Source: Trebouxia sp. TZW2008 (taxonomy: Eukaryota; Chlorophyta; Trebouxiophyceae; Trebouxiales; Trebouxiaceae). Taken from it: 64,000 nt of DNA. Position 1 is the first letter of the stretch; each line of letters starts with the position of its first letter. The position numbers and the translations under genes are program-made. The notes under the pieces were generated by a model. That model did no database searches. It was not told where the DNA came from and saw only the letters and a list, made by a program, of their open reading frames with translations. Below, piece after piece: positions 44,487 to 53,655 of this stretch. The DNA lies in contig BDIU01000056.1 in NCBI GenBank assembly GCA_002118135.1, forward strand, positions 248,001-312,000. Direction: 5' to 3'.

Positions 44487-47400
44487 TCTTGTAGGCAGGC
44501 AGGTCCTCGAGCTCTGTTCTCTCCTTCAAGGCTGCGCTGCCAACAGCCCTGCTGATCCATTTGGCGAAGCCCTGCCCCACATGGCTCTGCCCTGCCGCAC
44601 TGTACACACTGCCCATGTGACGCTTCATGGTCTGATCAATGACTGTTTTGAAGCTGAATGACTGTTTTCCAGCATTGCCATGAGTCACTGGCGCAGCTTC
44701 TGCAGCAGCTGCTGACTCAGCTTCTTGCTCAGCTTCTGATGAGTCTGCATTGACTGATCCTGGTACAGCTGGCTGCTGAGCTGGCGCTTCTTCAGCTGAG
44801 TCATTTGCATTAGTGGCTTGTGCTGCACTTGCTTCAGATGTCTGGGCTTGGGATGCATTAGCCGAGCTGATGGAATTGGTATCATCAGTCACCATGGAAA
44901 CATGTTTTGTGCTTGAGGGCTTTCTGAGAGGGCTGGTTGGTCTGCTGGAAGGGCTGTCCCTGCCTTTAGATGCCCTGACTGATCCAGCGCTGTTTGGTCT
45001 GGCCCCTGGTTTGGGGCTGTTTGGCCTGGCCCCTGGCTTCGGGCTGTTTGGCCTCGCCCCTGGCTTTGGGCTGTTTGGCCCAGTCCCTGGCATGGGGCTG
45101 CTTGACCTTGGGGAGGGCGACCCCCGGGGTTTCAGTAGGGGGGTGTTGGCTGCCCCTAGAGCCTTTTCAAGCTTGCCTGCAAAGACTGAATATGCTCAGC
45201 AAGGGCCAAATGCTGGTTTCGCAACAAGAACCTGGCGCCTTTGTTGCACATCACTAGTACATAAATGTGCACCAGTACCTTGCCAGTCAAGTATGTGCAG
45301 ATGACCTGAATATGAACAATCAGAGGTATGCATCGTCTGTTGAGATTGATTGTTACAGATTTGTATTAATCCAGTCTTGACTCACTTCCAACCATTGAGT
45401 GTTGAAGATTCACAACAAGCTAGAGCCAGAAAACCTACCTGCAATGCGCTCTTCTACCAACTGCAGCTCCTGCAGGATGGTGGGCTCTGGCAGGGGGGCG
45501 GGTGCCAAGGGGGCTGGCTTCAACCCCAGCGCAGCGTGAATGGCAGCTTGCTCCTGCACACACGAAGCAACATTAGTCCACATGAATTTTGATGCAGTCA
45601 CACTGTGATGCTTGGATATGCAGGATGATCGGCTCCGGCAGGGGGGCGGGTGCCAAGGGGGCTGGCTTCAGTCCCAGCGCAGCATGAATGGCAGCTTGCT
45701 CCTGCCAGCAGTGCAAGTCCATCAGTGGAGCTTAACAACAAGAGTCTCTGAGCATGCCAAAAAGTGCGCAGGCACCTTGTTATCCAACAAGAGCGTGGGC
45801 CTTGTACAACAACATGGGCTCTGGCAGGGGGCGGCAAGGGGCTGGAGGGGGACAAGAGGGGGGGGGAGACAAGGTAACAATTGATGCTGAGGGTCTCACC
45901 CTAGCGAGGCTGCTCTGGTGCTCCAGCATGCGGCGGGATGCCTGAGCCTCTGCCCGATACTGCGCCACCTCCTGCACCGCCTTCAGCCTCTTCAGCTCCT
46001 GATCTATGCGCTCCTCCCTATTCAACACACTCAATGAGTGCAGCTCCTGCCCAGGGATGGTTGGATGTATGGATGAAAAGATGGAGGCTTGGATGGATGG
46101 ATGTATGGGCTCACTGACATACAGATAGGCATACAGACGGACACAATTTTGGTCTACGCGCTCCTCCCTCCTGTTAACAACCTCCCACCTCGTCTGATTG
46201 ATGCTGCCAGCCAAATTTACAGACAGACAGATGGCTGGAAAGAGACAGATGAGCCTCTTCAGCTCTTAATGCAATCCTCCTTGTTTGCCACATTCAAGCT
46301 CATGCATGCCGTAAGCCACATGGATGGAGAGACGGACAATTGCAGCCATCTAGATGCAGAAAGTCAGGACAGACCAACAAGTGTACAAGTAGGCAGACAT
46401 GCAGGCAAACAAACAGACATGTCAGGGATGCTTCAGTCTAGGCACCACACCCAAGGGTTGATGCTGCCAGCCAGATGGACATACAAAGAGATAAACAGAC
46501 AGCGAGGCGGGCAGGCGGGCAGGCAGGCAGGCAGACGGACAGACAGATGACTCGACGGCAATGTTGCTTGCCATGCTTTCTCTGTGGAATTGCTAACATC
46601 CAGGTCAAACAGACAGACAGATCAAAGAAGAGGCCAAACAGCAGCTGTACCTGAGCTCCTGGCGGTACTGGTTGGCAAAGGTGGCCATGGCATCGCTGAG
46701 GTCCCAGTCATTCACGCGTTTGTGTTCCAGCGCAAAGGCATCAGCCCTCAGTACCCGCTGCAGGGCATGCTTGTGTGCACGGTCCTGCATGCCATACAGC
46801 GATATTGATCTTCTGTGAAGACAACCATGTAGTGCAAGCTTCTATAATCTTTGTTCAAGGGTGTTGTACAAACCTTTGGTACAACATCGAAAAAGTGCGC
46901 AAATGTGGCATGGATTTCTGCAGTTCAAAGGGCCCAATCAACTTTTGGCATTGCTGCGCAAAAGAATGCTTGTGTCAAGTGTCAACATGTACCATGACAA
47001 TACTCGCCTTCAAATTCTTCAGCACAGGATTCTTGGTGTCCAGAATTCCCATGCGGGACAGGTAGGCCTGCGTTTCAGCCTGCACCCGCTCCTTCAGGCT
47101 CTGGCCCGCTTTGGCACGAAATTCTTCTTCCTGTTTTAGTCTCCAATCCAATGCCCGCCTTCGCACCTCTGAGTTGAAGACCTGAGGGTCAAGGCCCATG
47201 TATGCTTCTGTTACTGCCAAGGGCTGCCAGGCGCTGCCCCTGCAGCAAGGGCACTCTTAGTCAGCAGTTTGTCAAGCAATTGATAACAAGGCAAAATTGG
47301 ACAATCCAGAGGGTTCTGAATGTCACAATTGCTGCTGTCAGTCCCAACTGACACACCAGCCCCATGTAGGTGTCTGTTACTGCCAAGGGCTACCAGGCGC

Positions 47401-50400
47401 TGCCCCTATGACAGGGACACTTTGGTCAGCAACAACAGCAACGGAGAAGCTAGCCAGATCAAAGACTACTTGATGGAGCAACTTTAAATTCCAATTCTGA
47501 TTTGAGGACCTGAAGCTCCAGCCCCATGTAGGCCTCTGTGACTGCCAAGGGCTGCCAGACACTGCCCCTGTCGCAAGGGCAGTTCCAGTCAGCAGTTGAG
47601 AGACCACTTGCTGCAAAGGAAAGGGGACTACTGGTAGACTTCTTGATGTGACGGACATTCCTATCTCCAACTTGAAGATGTGGAGGTCCAGACTCGTGTA
47701 GGCCTCTGTCACTGCCGAGGGCTGCCAGGCACTGTCCCTGTTTCAAGAGCACTCCCAGACAGCAGTAAGCAACAAGGTAAGGCTGGATCCGCTCAGAGAT
47801 TTAAAAACTTCTTCCTGCTTCAGTCTCTAATTCAGCACCTGCCTTTGCACCTCTGAATTGAAGACCTGAGAGTCCAATTCCATGCAGGCCTCTGTCACTG
47901 CCAAAGGGCTGCCAGGCACTATCCCTGATGGTATGGGCGCTTTCAACACCAGATTGATTAGGGCATGTTTGTCAGGTACTGCAGATTCAGTCGCAGCATG
48001 CAGCTCTGAGCCCCCGTCATCACAGGCATAGCTCTCCCTCTGGACTCAGGGCCAATCAAGATGCTGTTGCTGTTGCTGTTGCTGTTGCTTTAGCCCAGAG
48101 TGTTGCTGTTGCAGTTGTATTGCTTTGCTGTTGTGTGTTGCTGCCAGATGCCTGTTGATTCAGCCCAGACTCTTTACAGTGCCCATCTGGTTTTGATCTC
48201 AGTATGAACTCACTTCTTTGCAGTGCCTATCATCTGGAAGGCCACGTCTGTGAAGTCCATCTTGTGGCCCTGCTGTGCCCCTTCTGAGCGCCCCCCAAAC
48301 CAAGTGCCCTTGTGCCCTGTGAAGCCCATACCCACCTCCTGCCGCAGGGTGCTCCATCCTGAAAAACATTCTGACTGATGTATGATTGTTTTGTGATTCA
48401 ACACATCATGTGTTGATGTTCCGTCATATTGCCTGCTGGGCACCTTGTGAACAGCCATGTCCTTGTGCCCTGTACAGCCCATACCCACCTCCTGGCGCAG
48501 GGTGCTCCACCCTACAGAAGCACTATATGTTTTGGTGTTTATTGTTGTTTGACATAACATTGTTATTTCATGCATATTCTGCTGAGTGCCTGCTGAGCAG
48601 CCCGCAAACCAAGTGCCTTTGTGCCCTGTGAAGCCCATACCCACATCTTGACGCAGGGCGCAGGTGACGCAGGACACCCTGCGAAACAGGTTGCTCATAA
48701 CCACTGTCATTATTTTGCTACGGGTATGATTATGGTATTTTTATCATCGCTACTCATTTGTTTTGCTGACTGCACCATCATTTCTGTGACTACAACCGCT
48801 GGTAGCACAAGCAAACGGTCTAGCCCACACAGTTTGTCATGTGTCTACAAAATGCAACTGTGCGCAAACATTGCGTTGTGTTTCACTGTACCAAGAGCTG
48901 ATGACTGTTATATCCGCCTTACTTCAGCACACTTGTGCGTTTTGAGAACTGCCTATGGAATTGTTCACAGGCACTATCCATGTGCACTGCAAAGCCTATA
49001 CTGTTCTGCTGACCCATCAGATGCCATGCTGCCAAGTGGATTCAAGTCGTCTTTACTTTACCACAGTGTCACACCATACGTAACGGGTAATACGCATACA
49101 CCATACGGCAGTTTTGCCATTGTGGATTTCAGCTGTGCTGATGTGCTCATTGCTGAGACTAGAAGAGCAATCATGCATCTTGAGCAGTTTTGAACACAGA
49201 ATGCAGGTGGCACTCATATTTTATTCATTCTTTCATTCATTATGAACGTGGGCTAGGCAGGCCCAGCTAGGCATGTACAGAAGCAATCAACTGTCTCCAA
49301 CCAGTTTGATCATGTGCTGACCTAAACCAAGTATATTGGACATGAAGGGCGGAGAGATCCTTGTACACAGCTGACGTGTTTATGGAGATGTTTTGCACAG
49401 CATACCTGAATTGCTCCCATCGCCTGCCTCTGCAGCATTCACTACCGCAGGCAGCCCAGCCAAATCTTCTTGGTCTTCTGATGGGCCATCAGCTTTCACT
49501 GGTGAGTCAGCTGCAATGGCGACCCTCTTCTTCTTTGGCACAGCTGCATCTGCAGTTGCAGCTTGTGCTGCAGCTTCTGGAGACGCAGCTGCCGCAGAAG
49601 CTGCATTGGCTGAAACTACTACGTTGCTGGAAACTGTAGCTGCTGCGGAAGCTGCATTGGCTGGAATTGCTGCATTGCTGGCTGCTGCAGTTGAGTCAGA
49701 AGGTGAAGAAGAAGATCTCTTCTGGACTGCAGCAGCAGTAGAAGAAGAGGAATTTCTTTGACCGGCTGCAGTGCTACCAGCTGGCGCTGAGCTGGTGCCA
49801 GGGACGTCTGGCAGGGCTGTGCGAGGGTTTGGAGCAGGGCCCTTGCTGGCAGGGCCCTTGCTGGCAGAGCCTTTCCGAACAGACTTGGGGCCAAGGGGTC
49901 TGGGGGACCGCTTGTGTGGGGAGGGGGGCAGGCTGGGGTGCAGTCTGTTCACTGCAGAGTCTTTGTGTGATCCTGTCAGGACTGCATCTGGTCCCACTGC
50001 GAGGTAGCGCTTCTGCAGAACATTGATTGTTGTTCATGGAGCAACAAGTCACGCAGCAAGCTCACCAGCAGAATGGTGCACATTCATGTCAACACAGTAC
50101 AGAGTTGACAACTGCAATTTGCTGCTGATGGGCTTTGATCATGTGCATATGCTTGTTGAGCCTGCCTCCAATGCCACTAGTACAAACAACAATGCACTTG
50201 ACACTGTAGCATTGTTTGTGGCGGCATTTCCAGCATGCTGCCAGCATGTCAGGAGTTTAAGCTGCATCACAAGGCAGGTCACCTTGAGCCTTCCAAAGCT
50301 GGCGCGCATGAGGGATGTGATGTGGTTTTCCAGCTGTGAAGGCTCTAAAGCAGCTTTAGTCGCCATGCCTACCCGGTCACCCCTGATACCCACCCTTACT

Positions 50401-50864
50401 GAGCTTGGGCGGTTGCTCAGCACTGATCCTGACCTGGACTGACAGGAGTGGGTCCAACACTTTGTATATCAGGTAGCATAACATGAGAGCATCTTGTGCA
50501 GACCACAAAAGCAATTTTGCTTGTTGCTGGGTGTATGACAGTAAATACCGCCAACATGTATAGACTGTGGCCAGCAGGCAAGCTGTCCATCCTAGATGAT
50601 CTGTGTTTTCAGACAGCTTTGTGCTCTGTGGGCACAATTTTACCTCTCTCGCAGGGCAGTCACCACCTTCATGGTGGTTCCAGCATCTTCAGATTTCATG
50701 CTTGCGTTCAGGTCATCCATGTACATGGAGACACTCTGCCTGCCCTTGGAGGCAGCTCCAAAGCTTGACTGACCAGCCAGATTGCTTTCCCAAAGGGCAT
50801 CTGATTCGAGCTGGCGACTCCAGGTCACGCCAGCATGTGGCATTTCCACTGCGCTTGTTGACAT
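44487..50864 (-). CDS. Large unknown protein; probably N-terminal part of the LRR gene
   Basis: The 5' exons chain in phase: 50644-50864 (MSTSAVEMPHAGVTWSRQLE ... VTALRE), 50283-50433 (SVRVGIRGDRVGMATKAALE), 49406-50012 (Ser/Ala/Lys-rich, ending GDGSNSG) and 48214-48358 (WSTLRQEVGMGFTGHKGTWF). Then come about 47009-47238 (VTEAYMGLDPQVFNSEVRRR, a long charged helix, MGILDTKNPVLKN), about 46655-46786 (HALQRVLRADAFALEHKRVN), about 45905-46051 (REERIDQELKRLKAVQEVAQ) and about 45453-45555 (AAIHAALGLKPAPLAPAPLP). The last is 44487 to about 45190 (PNSPKPGARPNSPKPG repeats, then AKWISRAVGSAALKERTELE). No stop follows; a GTAAGC donor ends it at AYKMR, a short exon may lie at about 43996-44030 (VVNQFSWFLLL), and the LRR exons come next. 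I therefore suspect one gene from 50864 to 37865. It is mostly coiled coil and disordered, and no enzyme motif was seen. Intron partners are echo-rich. Confidence 0.6.
45615..45720 (-). repeat. Echo of the AAIHAALGLKPAP exon
   Basis: The minus strand reads EQAAIHAALGLKPAPLAPAP then LPEPIILHIQAS, nearly identical to the exon at 45453-45555 for about 90 bases, including the acceptor. It then diverges where the real exon reads TILQELQ. It lies about 165 bases upstream in the intron. Confidence 0.92.
46060..46630. repeat. Microsatellite-rich intron (GGAT and CAGA units)
   Basis: GATGGATGGATGTATGG near 46094, many CAGACAGACAGA and GGCAGGCAGGCAG runs near 46215, 46395, 46500-46545 and 46605. It also includes a worn echo of the NREERIDQEL exon at about 46145-46195 (minus-strand NRREERVDQNC). 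Confidence 0.75.
47370..47945 (-). repeat. Four echoes of the TEAYMGLD exon
   Basis: The exon near 47009-47238 starts (minus) GSAWQPLAVTEAYMGLDPQV. Its acceptor and first 40 to 110 bases recur at about 47415-47345, 47580-47470, 47745-47640 and 47945-47820. The markers are CACTGCCAAGGGCTGCCAG and GCCCCTGTCGCAAGGGCA or relatives. The 47580 copy remains readable (AVTEAYMGLELQVLKSELEF); the others have frame breaks. The spacing is about 165 to 200. Confidence 0.9.
48360..48700 (-). repeat. Two echoes of the WSTLRQEVGMG exon
   Basis: Copies of the exon at 48214-48358 lie at about 48440-48515 (minus GWSTLRQEVGMGCTGHKDMA) and 48590-48690 (CALRQDVGMGFTGHKGTWFA). The spacing is about 155. Both keep an AG acceptor and open frame for part of the exon, then diverge. 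Confidence 0.92.
49218..49378 (-). mobile_element. Dispersed repeat R1 copy 3, inverted
   Basis: Read on the minus strand: CAGCTGTGTACAAGGATCTC, then TCCGCCCTTCATGTCCAATA, the common CACATGATCAAACTGGTTGG, ACAGTTGATTGCTTCTGTAC and GGGCCTGCCTAGCCCACGTT, then a short (GAAT/GAAA)n tail at 49218-49247. It lies in the intron 5' of the WSTLRQEVGMG exons. The 5' extent matches the copy at 43141. Confidence 0.6.
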
Positions 50865-51357
50865 CCTGCCGATATCCTGATCGACGCACAATCCGCTGCT
50901 CGTCCACATGAAGCGCATCTATTCAGCTTTGATGGACAAGTGAGTTTGCTGTTCTTAACATACCTCAACTCCACCTTCCATTTTCGATGGCTTGGTCGCC
51001 AGGACACCACCAGATCACGATGCTGGATCGCCGTGCTGAGTTGGCATCAGCCTGCTTTCCTGCATGCGCAATAGCCCCAGCGAATGTCAAGACTGGCTTG
51101 GTCATTTGTCATGGTTAGGTTACTAAGTCACTATGACTAAGTGCTGGCGTTATCAGCTATCTCGAAGGGTTAGACGGTAGGTCAACCAACTTGCCTGGTT
51201 CCGACTTGCTTGTTGCTTCGAGTTTCCGTTTGAAGTGCGCAGGAGCGGCCGCGAGAGCATCGTGCAGCTGCTCGTGTACAGTGCTGAGCGCGGTGTCGCC
51301 GCAACTGCGTGATTCTGATTGTCGCCTGGCGGCGTAACTGCTTAGGCCGTCTGCAGG
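50865..51357. promoter_or_regulatory. Divergent promoter region (large minus gene / plastid L11)
   Basis: 493 bases between two start codons facing away from each other. No element was identified with confidence. No repeat or ORF with support lies inside. Confidence 0.4.
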
Positions 51358-52898
51358 ATGCACTGTAGCTGTCAGCTCAGCAACAGCTTGGTTCAGCGGG
51401 GTCATGTCAAAGCGTCAGCGTCTACCAACCTGACTTCTCCACTTCGAGGCAACCCGATCGGCCATGCCAGCATCCGTGGAACACCTTTGCAATCCAGGCC
51501 ACTACGAACTTCAGTCAGACAGCAGCGCTGCGTCACAAGCATGGCTGCGAAAGGTAGATTTGGCAGACAAGCATGAAACTGTGATCGGAAAACGTATCGT
51601 CAGCTCGTGTGCAATACAGTTGGAAAACAAAGGGTATACTCTGACACATTGCTTTTATGCTGCAGTGACGGGCATGATCAAACTTGCATTGCAAGCTGGC
51701 AAAGCAAATCCAGCCCCTCCTGTTGGGCCAGCACTTGGTGCCAAGGCAAGGCCTCCAATTTGACCTGCTCGCTGCACTTGCAACCTAGCTTCGCAACCCA
51801 GTGTAGAGACTGACGAAGCAATCTGTTCATTCCAACTGCATTCTACCTCCAACGCTCCCCGCTTGCTGTGCTTGAGACCTAGCATCATCACAAGTTGTAC
51901 AGCTCAAAGCCGCATTGTCTTCGTTCTGACTTCACTGTGATTGCAGGGAGTCAACATCATGGCGTTCTGCAAAGAGTACAATGCAGCAACACAGGATAAA
52001 GTGGGCACTGTCATTCCTGTAGAGATTACTGTCTTTGAGGTAAGTTGCGCACATGTGTTACATGCTTTGCGCCAAGTCTGCGTGGGAGTTTACACTGTGA
52101 AAAGGCTTCAAGTCGTTATTTGCCTGTGCCAAGTAGCAACAGCTATGCAGTGCTGTGACGAGCAAGCAAAGTTTGAAGGGCTGGAACATGCTAGTACTGC
52201 GCATGTGCAGCACCTTGAGTGCATTGCTTTGTAATAGTGACAATAACGACTACATATTCCAAAAGATTTGCTGGGTGTGTGTGACCCAAGTCCTGTCTTG
52301 CCAGGCAGGCTTGTTCAGAGCGTCTTTGTAAGGACGTCTGACATTAAACTTTTGGAAGTCAGACAAAGGCAGGTCATGTTTTCAGCGGACAGCAAAGTAG
52401 ACATTGTAGTGAAGTAGTTGCATTGCTGCAGGACAGGAGCTTCACCTTCATTCTGAAGACGCCTCCTGCATCTGTGCTGCTAGCTAAGGCTGCTGGGGTT
52501 CCAAAGGGCTCTGGCGCACCCAACACGCAGAAAGTGGGCAAAATCTCACATGCGCAGCTCAAGGTGTGATTCTAGCTTGCAGCATGAAGCTCAACAATGC
52601 ATTGTATGGCTGTGGGTGATGTGTGCGCCCAATGCACAGAAAGTGGGCAAAATCTCACATCCGTAGCTTAATCGGTGACCTGGGCCTACTTGTACTTTCA
52701 AGCCTGCTATTGCCCTTGACATTGCACCGGAGACTTTGTGCTGGACATTGTCCACCTGATATGCTGTGCATGCCGCAGGAGATAGCTGAGACCAAACTCC
52801 CAGACTTGAATTGTACCAACATTGAGGCTGCTATGCGAATTGTTGAGGGCACTGCCAAGAACATGGGCATCACAGTTGATGCACCTGTTGCTGCGTGA
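51358..52898 (+). CDS. PRPL11: Plastid ribosomal protein L11
   Basis: Five exons join in frame: 51358-51553, 51666-51745, 51947-52039, 52432-52563 and 52779-52898, giving 206 residues. L11 binds 23S rRNA at the GTPase-associated centre of the large subunit. Residues 1 to about 62 are Ser/Arg/Thr-rich ([20 protein letters not shown]), a plastid transit peptide. The mature part has [77 protein letters not shown], and [20 protein letters not shown], all bacterial-type L11 landmarks. Intron 2 starts with GC (AAG|GCAAGG) rather than GT; the conserved GAKGVNIM junction supports it. Intron 4 contains a damaged copy of the end of exon 4. Bacterial-type sequence plus transit peptide argue for plastid, not mitochondrion, though the latter is not excluded. 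Confidence 0.95.
52266..52350 (+). repeat. Dispersed repeat family R2, copy 4
   Basis: GATTTGCTGGGTGTGTGTGA then CCCAAGTCCTGTCTTGCCAG, GCAGGCTTGTTCAGAGCGTC and TTTGTAAGGACG. It lies in intron 3 of the plastid L11 gene. This is one of the more complete copies. Confidence 0.65.
52627..52675 (+). repeat. Echo of the 3' end of L11 exon 4
   Basis: CCCAATGCACAGAAAGTGGG then CAAAATCTCACATCCGTAGCTTAAT copies exon 4's end (CCCAACACGCAGAAAGTGGG ... CACATGCGCAGCTCAAG|GTG) about 106 bases downstream. In the echo the donor GGTG is lost (TAATCGG) and a stop appears in the copied frame, so it cannot act as a second exon end. Confidence 0.92.
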
Positions 52899-53655
52899 CA
52901 GCTCCAGCAGCCCTGTTATGACTGAAGCTTGCTGTCCAACTCATAATGTCATCACATGAGCAGGTTTTTTGCAGTGTTGGGCAAAACTCTTTGTGTTGTC
53001 CAGTGACTTTTCTGGTGTGCTGATTAGAGGCGCTTTTGCATGCTGCTTCATGTAGCTGCACATCTGCTGCAAAGCTGACATTACATGTGTACAATTCGAT
53101 GTTGCGTATCTAGATTCTTGCACAACGGGGTGTGATGTCACAAAGAGCCGAGTATTCTTTGTTTCTGACTCGCGCCTAGCAGATCTTTCCTGTGCAAGCT
53201 GTCAGCAGCCCTAATTTTGCAGCAGCACACATATTGCAAGCTTGCTCATTGAAAGTTTGAGTCCGACAGACGGTCTGTGCTCTTGGGCCGAGCTTCATGT
53301 AACTCAGGCCGCGATGTGCCAGGCATTCAACATTTGTAGTTCTTGTCACGAACAAAAGCATTGGATGCTGTGGTCTGTTCACTCAATACAATAGATCTAT
53401 CTGCTTGGAAAGTGTGTGCTAAATTGCAAGCATTCCAACCACTGCGCTGAATGGCCATGACAGTGTACATTATGCAAATTTGTGAACTTGAGCTTACAGC
53501 ATCTGAAACAATGCAGCCACATGTTTACTATTTTGCAGACACACATACTCCCTATTGTCTAGGTGATTTGGTCAAAAGCTAGTGCTGCAAATGCTTGCAG
53601 TGGGGGCTCATTGAGCTTCGTCAGCTTATATATTGTCACGCACAACCTTGTGTAA
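52899..53655. other. Convergent 3' spacer
   Basis: Between the L11 stop and the stop of the SAND-like gene on the other strand. No gene, repeat family or RNA recognised. Confidence 0.5.

Noticed and set aside
48621..49193. 190-codon open frame on the plus strand
   Set aside because: It overlaps a minus-strand exon echo and the intron beside it, has no splice context or recognisable protein, and its composition (Cys/His/Ser-rich) is like other chance frames here.
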